Shown here: positions 43,845-53,918 of the stretch, piece by piece
Layout of the letters: each line of letters opens with the position of its first letter
How positions within the stretch are numbered: position 1 is the stretch's first letter
From: Candidatus Wolframiiraptor sinensis
Lineage (GTDB): Archaea > Thermoproteota > Nitrososphaeria_A > Caldarchaeales > Wolframiiraptoraceae
Assembly: GCA_023268255.1 (NCBI GenBank)
Contig: JALNJX010000006.1
Coordinates: 1 to 64,000 of the forward strand
DNA: 64,000 nucleotides
Reading direction: 5' to 3'
The notes under the pieces: generated by a model
What the model was told of the DNA's origin: nothing
What the model saw: only the letters and a program-made list of their open reading frames with translations
Database searches by the model: none
Translations under genes and position numbers: made by a program

Positions 43845-44671
43845 TAAGCTTCGAGGACGTGGAATACGTGTATCCGAGCGGCGTCAAGGCCCTGGATGGA
43901 GTCAGCCTGAAGATCGAGAAGGGCGAGATCGTTGCCTTGATGGGCGAGAACGGATCGGGCAAGACGACGCTTCTAAAGCACCTTAATGGGCTTCTGAAGC
44001 CAACTCGGGGCAGGGTCGTCGTGGATGGTGTGGACACTAGGAGCGCGACGATCGCCGAGCTCGCGAGGAGGGTGGGCCTAGTATTCCAGAACGCGGAGTC
44101 GATGTTCTTCTCGAGCACTGTTTGGGAGGAGGTCGCCTTCGCCCTCAGAAATTTCGGCTACGATGAGATGATCGTGAGACGAAGAGTCGAGTGGGCGCTA
44201 AACTTCATGGAACTTGGTGATTACGCCGAGTCATCGCCTTTCCTCCTGAGCGGAGGAGAGAAGAAGAGGCTCGCGCTCGCGATAATCCTCGCGTGGTCGC
44301 CCGAAGTCATAGCCTTGGATGAGCCGACGACCGGGCAGGATCAGCTCCAGAAGGAGAAGCTCATGCAGATGATTAGGCTGCTCAAGGAGCAGGGAAGGAC
44401 TATAATAGCATCGACGCATGACGTCGAGTTCGTCGCTCAGCTCAAGCCGAGGATAATAGTGATGAGGCGGGGCAAGGTGATAGCTGATGGAGGCGCCGAG
44501 GAGATACTGCTGAACGAGGATCTCCTAAGGTCATGCAACCTCCTCCCACCCCAGATAGCGTCATTAACTAGGGAGCTGGGCTTTATCGGGATCAAGCCAT
44601 CCCTCAAGCATCCGCGCGAGGTCGCTAAAGAGCTCCTAGATGCCCTAAGCCGGATTATGCGTGGAGGCTAA
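43841..44671 (+). CDS. ecfA2: ECF transporter ATPase 2 (EcfA')
   Basis: 276 residues. ISFEDVEYVYPSGVKALDGVSL, Walker A LMGENGSGKTTLLKHLNGLL, VGLVFQNAESMFFSSTVWEEVAFA, signature LLSGGEKKRLALA and ALDEPTTGQDQ. Coupled to ecfA1 by a four-base overlap (ATGA at 43841-43844). The pair energises vitamin or metal uptake through an EcfT encoded elsewhere and one or more S components; a possible one is at 50822-51580. Confidence 0.92.
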   Translation: MISFEDVEYVYPSGVKALDGVSLKIEKGEIVALMGENGSGKTTLLKHLNGLLKPTRGRVVVDGVDTRSATIAELARRVGLVFQNAESMFFSSTVWEEVAFALRNFGYDEMIVRRRVEWALNFMELGDYAESSPFLLSGGEKKRLALAIILAWSPEVIALDEPTTGQDQLQKEKLMQMIRLLKEQGRTIIASTHDVEFVAQLKPRIIVMRRGKVIADGGAEEILLNEDLLRSCNLLPPQIASLTRELGFIGIKPSLKHPREVAKELLDALSRIMRGG

Positions 44672-44724
44672 TTTGCGATGAGCCAGCGCTTAAGCTGAAT
44701 CGCGCCCATCATGGCCATCGCCCA

Positions 44725-44735
44725 CCTTATATAAT
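44725..44735 (+). promoter_or_regulatory. TATA box of the PolD large subunit gene
   Basis: CCTTATATAAT is centred 30 bases before the ATG at 44760, so the transcript is nearly leaderless. Confidence 0.6.
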
Positions 44736-44759
44736 AGCCGAGGAATATGAAGAATTTGG

Positions 44760-47700
44760 ATGAATGAAGAGGAATACAAGGCGCTCATAGAGAGGGAATT
44801 TCAGAGATGTTATCAAGTTGCTGTTGAGGCTCGTAGGAGGATAGGCTCGCCCACGCCGATGGTCGAGATACTTCTGGCCAAAGACTTGGCGGAGAGGGTT
44901 GAGCTTCTAGTAGGCCCAAAGGGCGTCGCCGAGAAGATCAGGAAGTATTTCGGGAAGATATCTCAGGAGAAGCTCGCGTTCAGGCTAGCCGAGGAGCTGG
45001 TCTCAGAGCTCCGGGGGAGGATTAGCGACGAGGAGCTGGCGCTCCAGGCTATACGAACGTGCCTCGCGGTCTTGACGCCTCCATGCATCACCGCCGCCCC
45101 CACGGAGGGGATAGTGGACGTAAAGATCAAGCGAAATCCAGATGGATCCAAGCACCTCTCGGTATACTTCGCGGGGCCGATAAGGTCCGCCGGCGGGACG
45201 GAGCTCGCATCCATAATCCTGATAGCGGATCACGTGAGGAAGCTTCTCGGCCTCGACAAGTATAAGCCGACGGACGAGGAGGTCATGAGGTTCATCGAGG
45301 AGCTCAGAACATATCAGAGGAGGGTCTCAAGATTCCAATACAACGTCCCAGAGGATCTCATAGAGTTCATCCTGAGAAGGCTTCCCGTCGAGGTCACGGG
45401 AATAGCGACTGATAGAATCCAGGCATCATCATTCAAAGGTCTCTCACGGATCGAGACTGATCACATAAGGGGTGGAGCATTGAGGGTTGTGAATGATGGG
45501 ATAGCTGGCAGGGCGAAGAAGGTGCTAAAGCTCGTGGAGGAGCTGGGCCTCGAGGGATGGGACTGGATAAAATATGTCGCGGAGCGAATGAAGGAATTGA
45601 CGAGCGACGAGGATGAGCAGAGCTACTTGGATGAACTCGTGGGCGGAAGGCCCCTCCTCTCATCATCCAAAACCTTCGGAGGCCTCAGGATAAGATATGG
45701 CAGATCATTCTCGACTGGGATGCAGGCCGTAGGCCTCCATCCATTAACGCTCAAGCTCCTCATGGGATATCTCACGACCGGGACTCAGCTCAAGCTGGAT
45801 TATCCCGGTAAGGGCGGAATAATCTCGCCGGTGGACTCGATCGAGCCGCCGATAGTCATGCTGGATGATGGCAGCGTATTGAAGCTCAGATCAGAAGAAG
45901 ATTTGAAAAGCGTCGAGGACAAGATTTCGAGGATACTCTTCCTAGGCGACATACTGATCTCGATAGGAGATCTGATAGAGAATAATGCCGAGATCAGGAA
46001 GCCGGGATACTGCGAGGAGTGGTGGGCCGAGGAGCTCAGGGAGAGGCTTGACGGCGCGCCGCCGCGGCTCAGGGAGCTCGCCAGCTGGATCCTAGAAGAC
46101 CCGATCCGCCGAAAGCCGAGCGCCGAGGACGCGATAAGGCTCAGCATCGCACTCAAGATCCCATTACATCCAGAATACCTCCCATTTTGGAGAAATGCTT
46201 CGATCGGCGATCTCGAAGCACTGAGAAGCTGGATGAAGTCCAATGCGCGGGATCTCGTGATGGATGGCGGATGCGCGGTGCTCCCGTGGGATGAGGCGGC
46301 GAAGCAGGCTTTAACGAGGATCCTCGTCGAGCACATAGTCTCCGGCAAAGTCATCAAGATTCCGCTGCCATGGTTTAAGGTGCTCGTAGCGTGCCTGAGG
46401 CCGTTCAGCGATGAGAAGCTGGAGGGAGAGGATCCGATTCAGGCCGTTGAGATGATCTCCGGGATACTTCAGCGCGATAAGGCCGGCTCATTCATAGGAG
46501 CTAGAATGGGTAGGCCTGAGAAGGCTGCTCAGAGGGAGATGAGCCCGCCGGTAAATGTGCTATTCCCGATATCCGATGCCGGCGGAAGCACGAGAGACAT
46601 CATCGCCGCCGCGAAGAATGGCAAGAAAGTGTCCGTCGAGCTCTCCACTAGGAGGTGCCCCAAATGCGGCGAGGTGACTTGGAGGGAGAAATGCCCGCAA
46701 TGCGGGGAGTTTACGGAGATCATCGGAGCATGCGTTGAATGCGGGCTGGAGGTGGAGTATGGGGAGGGTACTAGATGCCCCAGATGCGGCGGCAGGGTCA
46801 AGTTCTCGAGGAAGTTCATGGTCAATGTCAGTGAGGAGCTTTATTACGTTCTCAGGAGGCTCTCCGAGCAGGCGCCCACTAGGCTGAAGGGCGTTAAGGG
46901 GCTTAATAGCGTGGCGAAGACCCCGGAGCTCCTCGAGAAGGGGGTTCTCAGGGCAAAATACGGCCTCTACATCTACAAGGATGGAACGATAAGATTCGAT
47001 GCGACCAATGCTCCTCTGACGCACTTCACGCCGAGGCAGATCTCAACACCTGTTGAGAAGCTCAGGGAGCTCGGATACACGCATGACATATACGGCGAGG
47101 ATCTCGTCTCGCCCGATCAAATACTGGAGCTCAAGCCGCAGGATGTCGTTATCTCCCGCAGAGCGGCGGAGCACCTCCTCAAGGTCTCAAAGTTCATCGA
47201 TGAGCTGCTCGTCAAGGTCGCGGGCATGGAGCCATTCTACGGGTTCGAGTCCATTGAGGATGTCGTGGGCGCGCTGATAGTAGCCTTATCGCCGCACACA
47301 TACGCCGGCGTCGTCGGAAGAGTGATAGGCTTCACGGACTCCCTAGTCTGCTTCGCTCACCCGATCTTCCACGCCGCGAAGAGGAGGGATTGCGATGGCG
47401 ACGAGGATAGTATAATGCTCCTCCTAGACCCACTGATAAACTTCTCGAGGCTCTATCTCCCGGGAAGGATCGGCGGCAAGATGGATGCGCCGCTCCTCCT
47501 CACCGTAATAATCGACCCGAAGGAGGTTGATGAGCAGGCGCACAACTTGGACGTCTTAAGCAGAATTCCGCTAGAATTCTACAAGCTCGCGGAGCGGGGA
47601 GGTCACATATCTGAGCTCGCCAAGGTGATTCCGACGATAAAGATGCTCCTCAGTGAGGGCAAGCCGCTGAGAATCGGGTTTACGCATCCGCAGAGCAGCC

Positions 47701-48146
47701 TCGTCGCCCACCCGATCGAGTCATCCTATAAGAGGTATGGAAGCATGCTCGAGAAGATAATGGGTCAGCTTAAGCTGGCCGAGAAGGTGGATGCCGTGGA
47801 CGAATGCATGGTCGTGGAGAAGATGGTCGAGACGCACCTCCTCTCGGACATACTCGGAAACATGAGGGCATTCCTCCTACAGGAGTTCAAGTGCAAGCGA
47901 TGCGGCGAGAAATACCGGAGACCTCCTCTCGCGGGGGTTTGCATGAGCTGCGGCGGAGAAGTCTCCCAAACGGTCTTCAGAGGTGCTGTGGAGAAATATG
48001 TGGACCTGGTCGAGAATCTCTTGCTGAAGAAGATCAGGGACTGCTACTTGTCGGAGAGAGTTGTGCTCGCGATCGAGAACGTCAGAAAGATATTCGGGGC
48101 CGAGGATCGAATGGGCCAGCCCTCGCTCGAGGAATTCTTAGACTAG
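44760..48146 (+). CDS. polC: DNA polymerase D large subunit DP2
   Basis: 1128 residues, no intein. The N-terminal block VEARRRIGSPTPMVEILLAKDLAERVE and CITAAPTEGIVDVKIK, AGPIRSAGGTELA are DP2 hallmarks. Zinc ribbons lie near 630-680 (CPKCG, CPQCG, CVECG, CPRCG) and near the C-terminus (CKRCG, CMSCG). The catalytic motif DCDGDED is at about 877-883, followed by GGKMDAPLLLTV. It is the replicative polymerase of non-crenarchaeal archaea. The small subunit DP1 is not in the window. Confidence 0.97.
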   Translation: MNEEEYKALIEREFQRCYQVAVEARRRIGSPTPMVEILLAKDLAERVELLVGPKGVAEKIRKYFGKISQEKLAFRLAEELVSELRGRISDEELALQAIRTCLAVLTPPCITAAPTEGIVDVKIKRNPDGSKHLSVYFAGPIRSAGGTELASIILIADHVRKLLGLDKYKPTDEEVMRFIEELRTYQRRVSRFQYNVPEDLIEFILRRLPVEVTGIATDRIQASSFKGLSRIETDHIRGGALRVVNDGIAGRAKKVLKLVEELGLEGWDWIKYVAERMKELTSDEDEQSYLDELVGGRPLLSSSKTFGGLRIRYGRSFSTGMQAVGLHPLTLKLLMGYLTTGTQLKLDYPGKGGIISPVDSIEPPIVMLDDGSVLKLRSEEDLKSVEDKISRILFLGDILISIGDLIENNAEIRKPGYCEEWWAEELRERLDGAPPRLRELASWILEDPIRRKPSAEDAIRLSIALKIPLHPEYLPFWRNASIGDLEALRSWMKSNARDLVMDGGCAVLPWDEAAKQALTRILVEHIVSGKVIKIPLPWFKVLVACLRPFSDEKLEGEDPIQAVEMISGILQRDKAGSFIGARMGRPEKAAQREMSPPVNVLFPISDAGGSTRDIIAAAKNGKKVSVELSTRRCPKCGEVTWREKCPQCGEFTEIIGACVECGLEVEYGEGTRCPRCGGRVKFSRKFMVNVSEELYYVLRRLSEQAPTRLKGVKGLNSVAKTPELLEKGVLRAKYGLYIYKDGTIRFDATNAPLTHFTPRQISTPVEKLRELGYTHDIYGEDLVSPDQILELKPQDVVISRRAAEHLLKVSKFIDELLVKVAGMEPFYGFESIEDVVGALIVALSPHTYAGVVGRVIGFTDSLVCFAHPIFHAAKRRDCDGDEDSIMLLLDPLINFSRLYLPGRIGGKMDAPLLLTVIIDPKEVDEQAHNLDVLSRIPLEFYKLAERGGHISELAKVIPTIKMLLSEGKPLRIGFTHPQSSLVAHPIESSYKRYGSMLEKIMGQLKLAEKVDAVDECMVVEKMVETHLLSDILGNMRAFLLQEFKCKRCGEKYRRPPLAGVCMSCGGEVSQTVFRGAVEKYVDLVENLLLKKIRDCYLSERVVLAIENVRKIFGAEDRMGQPSLEEFLD

Positions 48147-48165
48147 CGCGTGAGGCTTTTCATCT

Positions 48166-49617
48166 TCAGTCGGCCGGTGATGGAGCTACTTCAAGCCTAA
48201 CCCTCCTGAGCCTTATGTGGGGGCCGCCCATCCAGACTGGGATGCCCTGCATCGGGTCGCCCTTCCCGCAGTAGCCGGCGAAGAACGCGAGATCCTTCCC
48301 AACCGCGTCTATCGAGGAGTAGAGGATCCGCGTAGTCATCTCCAAGACCGGATTTCTCACGGGATCGCGCAACTCGCCATCAACGATTCTATAAGCCTCG
48401 ACGCCGACATACCTTTGATTCCACCGCTTATCATCTATATTCCACTCCTGGTAGCTCCTGATGTAGACCCCATCGCGTATATCCTCTATCAGCTCCTCGA
48501 AGGAGTGGTCTCCAGGCTTCATGTACGTCGTCGACATCCTTATGATGGGCTCGAGGTCATAACCCGCCGACCTCGCCGCCCCATTGCTCCTGACGCCGAA
48601 TACCGCGGCCGTCTCCCGATTATGCAGAAGCTCTTTCAAGATGCCGTTCTCTATCAGCCTCCGCTCCCTCCCCTTAACGCCCTCATCATCATATGGGCTG
48701 TAGCCGAAGGATCGCGGAATCGTCGGATCATCGACGACCGTCACGACCTCTGATCCGATCTTGGTTCCAAGTAGCTCCGGCTTGATGTAGCTATCGCCTC
48801 CCTGAGCCAGCTCCCTGCCTAGAACCCTATCAGCCTCGCCTGGATGGCCCGCGGACTCATGGCAGATTATGCCGACGATCTCAGGCCCGAGCACGACGTC
48901 AACGGAATCTCTTGGAGGAGCTGTACCGCGCAATAGAACTGCGGCCACGCGCTCGACTTCGTCGGGAAAGGAATCGGCGGGTCTCCAGGCCTCGACTGCC
49001 TCCCAGCCCCTGGCCTCGCCAAGATGCTGGAATCTCTGAATGCTCCCGCGTTGTGGCGAGTAGAGCGTTATGAAGTACTCGAGGTAGGTTCTCGGGATCT
49101 TGGTGAGGACGTCGGCGCCATCGCTGTTCATGACCCGCTTCTCGAGGTCGAGTCTCCCAACTCTCAGGAACCTTGTCGCCTTTAAGCCATGCTTCTCGGC
49201 GGCCTTCAAAATCGCTGAATCAGTTTCTCTCAGGAATTCTATCTTTGCATCTAGCTCAACGGCTTCGAATCCTATTCTGGGCTTCACCTCGATTTTCGCT
49301 CTCGCCGTCTCCTCGGCGCTGAGCTTTATCCCATTCTTCATGAGGCGCGACGCGGCCATAGCCATGGAGAAAGCGGACTTGACCGCCTTTCTTACAGCGG
49401 ATCTCGTGAGAAATGGGGTGGACGAGAATCCGAGAGCACCATTCACGAGAACCCTTATGCCGATGCCCTCATCAACTGATCTGGCTGTGATTTCCGGAGA
49501 GCCATTCTTCAGGATGATGGCCTCCTCGATATCCTTCTGGTATCTGGCCTCTGCGTATTCTACGCCCAGCTTCCCAGCCTCATCGAGAGCAAATCTTAAC
49601 AGGTCCTCGACCATCAA
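48166..49617 (-). CDS. tldD: TldD family metalloprotease
   Basis: 483 residues. The zinc-binding motif HESAGH lies around residue 255 (GIICHESAGHPGEADR), the TldD-type catalytic site. GIGIRVLVNGALGF near the N-terminus and VFGVRSNGAARSAGYDLEPIIRMSTTYM are also conserved. TldD works with TldE, which lacks the metal site; no TldE gene is in the window. ATG at 49614 follows GGAGGATGATTG closely and may be the true start. Convergent with polC. Confidence 0.92.
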   Translation of the reverse strand: MMVEDLLRFALDEAGKLGVEYAEARYQKDIEEAIILKNGSPEITARSVDEGIGIRVLVNGALGFSSTPFLTRSAVRKAVKSAFSMAMAASRLMKNGIKLSAEETARAKIEVKPRIGFEAVELDAKIEFLRETDSAILKAAEKHGLKATRFLRVGRLDLEKRVMNSDGADVLTKIPRTYLEYFITLYSPQRGSIQRFQHLGEARGWEAVEAWRPADSFPDEVERVAAVLLRGTAPPRDSVDVVLGPEIVGIICHESAGHPGEADRVLGRELAQGGDSYIKPELLGTKIGSEVVTVVDDPTIPRSFGYSPYDDEGVKGRERRLIENGILKELLHNRETAAVFGVRSNGAARSAGYDLEPIIRMSTTYMKPGDHSFEELIEDIRDGVYIRSYQEWNIDDKRWNQRYVGVEAYRIVDGELRDPVRNPVLEMTTRILYSSIDAVGKDLAFFAGYCGKGDPMQGIPVWMGGPHIRLRRVRLEVAPSPAD

Positions 49618-49691
49618 TCATCCTCCGGGATTATGGTCCTTAAAAGAATTCATTTGCCGGGGGGTCGCGAAAATCAGCACTATCAAGCCTC

Positions 49692-49752
49692 ACAATTCAG
49701 ATTGTTGATCCGTCATCACTGCTCAGACGATGCGGGCTATCATCACCCAAAA
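49692..49752 (-). ncRNA. C/D-box guide sRNA with a 16S rRNA-like guide
   Basis: Read leftward: C box GTGATGA (49740-49746), 13-nt guide TAGCCCGCATCGT, D' box CTGA, spacer GCA, C' box GTGATGA, 12-nt guide CGGATCAACAAT, and D box CTGA (49697-49700). All four boxes are perfect and spacing is ideal. The D' guide is complementary to ACGATGCGGGCTA, which from memory is the conserved archaeal 16S stretch AAACGATGCGGGCTAGG near E. coli position 820. It would direct 2'-O-methylation of the U in ACGAU. A TATA box lies about 25 bases upstream. Confidence 0.92.
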
Positions 49753-49769
49753 TGCTCCTTATGAAATCT

Positions 49770-49784
49770 TTGATTTAAAATTTC
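49770..49784 (-). promoter_or_regulatory. TATA box of the C/D sRNA
   Basis: GAAATTTTAAATCAA on the minus strand is centred 25-28 bases before the predicted RNA 5' end, just downstream of the metF stop codon. Confidence 0.6.
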
Positions 49785-49799
49785 TCGCTACCTCGGAGC

Positions 49800-50819
49800 T
49801 CAAGAGCTCATGAAGTAGGATCTGAATGCTCTATCCCATAGCTTGAAGTTCCCGATCCTGCCCAGCGTTGATATGAATGCGCCAACCGGGCCGTAAAGCC
49901 TCCTAAGCTCCTCAACGGTCTCCAAGTATTCCTCGATGAGCTTCTCGGGATCCCGTGGAATATCTGCTCCAGGTATCCCTATGATCTCGGCGGTCTTCCG
50001 TATAACCTCATCCTCGGCCACAAGAAATCCGATGAAGACCGGCACGTTTACCCCGGACTCCCGGAGCTTCTTGAGAGCTCTCTTCACCGGCTCGGCGTCG
50101 AAGATTAGCTGGGTCACGAAAAACTCCGCTCCTGCTTCAAGCTTCCGCAGAGTTCTTGAGACCTCGATGTCGAGGGGCAAGTAGGGGTTCAGCCCCGCGC
50201 CGACCTGAATTCTCGGCTTGAGCTGAAGCTTGTTCCCCAGCTCATCAACGCCGTAATCCGACATGATTCTCGCCAAGTAGATCAGCCTGATCGAGTCCAG
50301 GTCGAAGACGGGCGCCGACTCCTCCCGCCCCAGCTTAGGGTGATCTCCGGTCAGGGCCAAAATATGCTCTAAGCCGCATAATCCCATGGCGAGTATCCTG
50401 GATTTTATCGCGAGCCTGCTCAAATCCCTGCAGGTGAGGTGGATCATCAGCTCGCATCCAAGCCTCTCCTTGAGCAGCTGGGTGAAGACCGCGGGCTCGA
50501 TATGGAGCCTCGCCAGCGGGTTCTCGGGAACGCTCAGAGCCGTGAATGATAAACCCCTGAGAAGCTCAATGTCGTCGAAGGCTTTGGCGCTCGGCGGGAT
50601 CTCGGCGATCCAGACCGCTCTCTCCTCAACCTCCGCCAGAAGCTTGGTGAAGCTCTGCCTCCTCCGAATCTCCGGCCTAAACCTGAACCCGTGATCTAGA
50701 ACAACCTTAGAGGGATATTTCTCGGAGAAGATGCATTGGCGATCGCCGAGCTCGCAGGAGCCGTCGGGCTTCATCCCGCCGCATGGCCCATTCAGGACGC
50801 GCTTCGGGCACCCGCTCAA
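49800..50819 (-). CDS. metF: Methylenetetrahydrofolate reductase (MetF) with MetV-like cysteine head
   Basis: 339 residues. Residues 1-30 have CPKRVLNGPCGGMKPDGSCE and a further cysteine (C4, C13, C22, C29), the pattern of MetV/MTHFR_C proteins. The rest is a MetF barrel: IAEIPPSAKAFDDIELLRGL, HLTCRDLSRLAIKSRILAM, GLEHILALTGDHP, and FVTQLIFDAEP. It makes methyl-tetrahydrofolate or a related pterin for methionine synthesis. It lies two bases after the ECF S-like gene and near SHMT and the split MetE genes. Confidence 0.88.
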   Translation of the reverse strand: MSGCPKRVLNGPCGGMKPDGSCELGDRQCIFSEKYPSKVVLDHGFRFRPEIRRRQSFTKLLAEVEERAVWIAEIPPSAKAFDDIELLRGLSFTALSVPENPLARLHIEPAVFTQLLKERLGCELMIHLTCRDLSRLAIKSRILAMGLCGLEHILALTGDHPKLGREESAPVFDLDSIRLIYLARIMSDYGVDELGNKLQLKPRIQVGAGLNPYLPLDIEVSRTLRKLEAGAEFFVTQLIFDAEPVKRALKKLRESGVNVPVFIGFLVAEDEVIRKTAEIIGIPGADIPRDPEKLIEEYLETVEELRRLYGPVGAFISTLGRIGNFKLWDRAFRSYFMSS

Positions 50820-50821
50820 GC

Positions 50822-51580
50822 CTACTCCATCCTCACTCTCAAGTATCTTGATCCCCTGAGGAGGAGATAGAGGTTGAGCGCCACGGCGAATGAGAAGATG
50901 ATCATGATTCCCCTCTCGACGCCCACCACGGGGATGGCTGCTAGATACCAGGCCGCCATGGCCTCGGGCTCAAGCGATCCTAGCACATACCTGAAGACTA
51001 TTATCGCCGCGAGGCTGCCGTAGAGGTGATCGGCGAAGACCCCTGACGCGCTTCCCGCGAGAATTCTGAGAACCAATCGCCCGATCCGCCCACCCGAGCC
51101 GAGAATCCCGCTAGCTAGCACTAGCGCCACAGCGGCCAAATAGTATATCGTGAAGATCGCGGTGAGCCTCCCGACATCCGTCGCGTACCAGAATGCCAGC
51201 ATCACCCCGTAGATCCCGGCGGCATAAACCCATTTCGGGATTCCGAGCAGCCTCCCCCGATCAAATGTGAGGGATGATGTGAGGGCGCCAAGCGGCGCCG
51301 CGAAGATCGTCACGTAGTTGAAGAGCGTGTATTTTCCCGGTAGAAGGGTCATGGCCATGAGTGTCCCTATGAGCAGGGAGGCCGGCCCGAGAACATGGCC
51401 CAGTATGAGGCCGTAGATGGGGGAGAGGGCGATCGCGATCTCGATCTTGACCCCGGGGAAGCCTATGGCCGGTATTCCTGGAAGAATCTTCAAGACCACC
51501 ATGTAGAGGGCGCTGAAGCTCGCGAGCAGCGCGACATCCAGACTAAGCTTTCTAACGCCTCTCCGCATGGATCTAGGCAC
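50822..51580 (-). CDS. ECF transporter S-component-like membrane protein
   Basis: 252 residues with about six to seven membrane helices. The N-terminal LDVALLASFSALYMVVLKILPGIPAIG and IEIAIALSPIYGLILGHVLGPASLLIG resemble substrate-binding S components. It has no ATPase partner here, but ecfA1/ecfA2 lie 6 kb away. Being two bases from metF, it may import a folate-like cofactor, methionine precursor or cobamide; that is inference. It is divergent from glyA. Confidence 0.65.
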   Translation of the reverse strand: MPRSMRRGVRKLSLDVALLASFSALYMVVLKILPGIPAIGFPGVKIEIAIALSPIYGLILGHVLGPASLLIGTLMAMTLLPGKYTLFNYVTIFAAPLGALTSSLTFDRGRLLGIPKWVYAAGIYGVMLAFWYATDVGRLTAIFTIYYLAAVALVLASGILGSGGRIGRLVLRILAGSASGVFADHLYGSLAAIIVFRYVLGSLEPEAMAAWYLAAIPVVGVERGIMIIFSFAVALNLYLLLRGSRYLRVRME

Positions 51581-51597
51581 GAGGTCGCCGGAATATT

Positions 51598-51610
51598 AAA
51601 CTTATAAGAT
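51598..51610 (+). promoter_or_regulatory. TATA box of glyA
   Basis: AAACTTATAAGAT is centred about 25 bases before the TTG at 51630 and 37 before the ATG at 51642. Confidence 0.5.
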
Positions 51611-51629
51611 ATCTTTAGCCTCAAGCTGG

Positions 51630-52937
51630 TTGAAAGAGGACATGTATGAGGATGAGCTGAGGGAGATCTTGGATCTAATCCGTAAGCATAACACTTGGAG
51701 GAGGAGCGAGTGCATCAACCTGATAGCGTCCGAGAATGTTACATCGCCTCTCGTTGACGCGGTTTATCTCTCGGATGCGATGCACCGCTACGCGGAGGGC
51801 CTGCCTTTCAAGCGCTTCTACCAGGGAACCAGATACGTGGATGAGCTTGAGGTCAAGGTCTCCAGCATATTCGCAGGGCTGTTCGGCGCGAAGTATTCAG
51901 ATATTAGGCCGGTCTCGGGCACGATCGCAAACGCGACGGCTTTCGCGTGCTTGGCGAAGTATGGCGATGAGGCGGCCGTGCTACCGCTGCCCGGGGGCGC
52001 GCACGTCAGCCACTCCCGCTATGGAATACTCGGGAGGCTCGGGATAAAGCCGATTGAGCTGCCGATAATACCGGAGGACATGATGGTGGATGTGGACGGT
52101 GCGGTCAAGATTATCAGGGAGAGATCTCCGAGGATGGTGGTGCTTGGGGCGAGCGTCGTGATCTTCCCGCACCCGGTTAAGGAGATCTCGGAGGCGGCTC
52201 ACGAGGTCGGCGCACAGATGGTTTACGACGCGGCTCACGTTCTCGGCCTAATAGCTGGTAGGGCTTATCCGAATCCATTGGATGATGGCGCGGACGCGAT
52301 CACCACTTCGACGCATAAGACTTTCCCCGGCCCGCAGGGTGGAGCGATAATCACGAATAGCGGCGAGATCTACGAGAAGGTCTCGAAGATAGTATTCCCG
52401 GTTTTCGTCTCGAATCATCACCTGCATAGGCTTGCAGCCCTAGGCGTGGCATCGCTGGAGATGAAGGCGTTCGGAAAAGAATATGCAAGCCAGATACTTC
52501 GGAACTCGAGGCGGCTTGCAGAGGAGCTCCACGCGAGGGGGTTCAAGGTCCTAGGCGAGAAATGGGGGTTCACGAAGACTCATCAGGTCCTCCTCGATGT
52601 CCGGGAGGATGGCGGTGGAGCGAGATGCGCCGAGGCCCTCGAGAAGGCGAACATAATCGTCAACAAGAATATGCTGCCATGGGATGCGCCGAGCGACATC
52701 GAGAACCCCTCGGGGATAAGGATAGGCGTCCAAGAAGCGACGAGAATTGGGATGAGGGAGGATGATATGGCGGAGGTGGCTGACTTTATCTACAGGGTCG
52801 TGAAGAGGAAAGAAGATCCATCAGAGGTGAGGAGGCGAGTGATAGAGTTCAGGAGGAACTTCACGAAAATACACTACACCTTTGACGTAAATGTCATGAG
52901 AATCGCCGAAGAGATAGGATCCCTGATCTTATGCTAG
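51630..52937 (+). CDS. glyA: Serine hydroxymethyltransferase
   Basis: 435 residues from TTG at 51630 (or 431 from ATG at 51642). [21 protein letters not shown], the PLP lysine in [14 protein letters not shown] (about K230), and [21 protein letters not shown] mark an archaeal SHMT. It converts serine to glycine and loads C1 units on the pterin cofactor. This supplies the substrate for the adjacent MetF and MetE genes. Convergent with the MetE C-half gene, overlapping nine bases. Confidence 0.95.
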   Translation: MKEDMYEDELREILDLIRKHNTWRRSECINLIASENVTSPLVDAVYLSDAMHRYAEGLPFKRFYQGTRYVDELEVKVSSIFAGLFGAKYSDIRPVSGTIANATAFACLAKYGDEAAVLPLPGGAHVSHSRYGILGRLGIKPIELPIIPEDMMVDVDGAVKIIRERSPRMVVLGASVVIFPHPVKEISEAAHEVGAQMVYDAAHVLGLIAGRAYPNPLDDGADAITTSTHKTFPGPQGGAIITNSGEIYEKVSKIVFPVFVSNHHLHRLAALGVASLEMKAFGKEYASQILRNSRRLAEELHARGFKVLGEKWGFTKTHQVLLDVREDGGGARCAEALEKANIIVNKNMLPWDAPSDIENPSGIRIGVQEATRIGMREDDMAEVADFIYRVVKRKEDPSEVRRRVIEFRRNFTKIHYTFDVNVMRIAEEIGSLILC

Positions 52938-53918
52938 CGTCTCCCTGGCCCTCCTAGCGGCCTCGACCATGTTCCTGAGCTTCTCGAGAGCGACCTCGCG
53001 CTTGAGCCTCTTCAGCCCGCAATCCGGCTTTATGTAGAGCTTCTCGGGCGGTAGAAGCTCTAAGCCCCTTGCAATCCCCTCCATGATCTCCTCGACGGGC
53101 TCGATCCTCGAGCTATGAACATCTATCACGCCGAGGGCGAGCTCCTTATCGAATGAGTATTCCCTCAACAGGCTCAGGAGCTCGTAATTCCTGTTCTTGG
53201 TCTCGAAGTCATACTGATCTATGGGAAAGTCCAGGATCTCGGGGAAAAGCCTCTCCAGCTTGCCATAGCATATATGAGTTATCCTTTTCACGTTGCTCAG
53301 CCCCTTGAACATTATCTCAAATGCCTCCCCAGCGATCAGCACATCCATCTTCTCGGCCCGAGTCGAGAGCGCCGGCTCATCGATCTGGATGAATGTGGCC
53401 CCAGCTCTCACGAGCGCCTCTATCTCCTTCCTGAAGGACTCGGCTAAATCGAGGATAGCATTTCTCATGTTACCATAGAACTTGTCAAAACTCCAGGAAT
53501 ACATGGTATATGGGCCCGTGATAGTCACCTTGACCGGCTTCCCTGCGGAGATGCTCGAGGCATATTTCCAATCCTCCACCAGCATCTCGCGCCTCCAGCT
53601 GATCCTACCCGCGATCACGGGCTTCCTGAAGTAGACGTTGTCGAAAATCCTGACGGGCTCGCTTATCTCGAAGCCATCCAGCTCCTCGGCGAAGAATACT
53701 GCCATATCCTCCCTCCGCTGCTCGCCGTCCGCCAAGATATCTATACCAGCATCGAGGTAATCCATTATCGCCTTCTTAGTCGCCTCCCTGACCAGGGCCT
53801 CATACTCGGGGCCGCGATCCCCGCGCCTCCTAAGTTGAAATGCCTTAAGAGCTTCCGGAAAATACGGGTAGCTTCCGACGACTGTTGTCCTGAGCTTGTC
53901 CGGAAGCTTGCAGCTCAT
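52929..53918 (-). CDS. metE: Cobalamin-independent methionine synthase, catalytic C-terminal half
   Basis: 329 residues, equal to the C-terminal barrel of MetE. The zinc ligands are present: His and Cys in THICYG, Glu in [10 protein letters not shown] and Cys in [11 protein letters not shown]. The N-terminal [10 protein letters not shown] and PAYTMYSW-like [16 protein letters not shown] are also conserved. It transfers a methyl group to homocysteine. The N-half is a separate gene just upstream, overlapping by four bases. Confidence 0.9.
   Translation of the reverse strand: MSCKLPDKLRTTVVGSYPYFPEALKAFQLRRRGDRGPEYEALVREATKKAIMDYLDAGIDILADGEQRREDMAVFFAEELDGFEISEPVRIFDNVYFRKPVIAGRISWRREMLVEDWKYASSISAGKPVKVTITGPYTMYSWSFDKFYGNMRNAILDLAESFRKEIEALVRAGATFIQIDEPALSTRAEKMDVLIAGEAFEIMFKGLSNVKRITHICYGKLERLFPEILDFPIDQYDFETKNRNYELLSLLREYSFDKELALGVIDVHSSRIEPVEEIMEGIARGLELLPPEKLYIKPDCGLKRLKREVALEKLRNMVEAARRARETLA

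Noticed and set aside
44673-44720. C/D-box sRNA between ecfA2 and polC
   Set aside because: GCGATGA and CTGA occur, but there is no second box pair and no closing stem. The stretch is better explained as the polC promoter region.
44760-48146. Intein in the PolD large subunit
   Set aside because: The length is normal and the DCDGDED site is uninterrupted.
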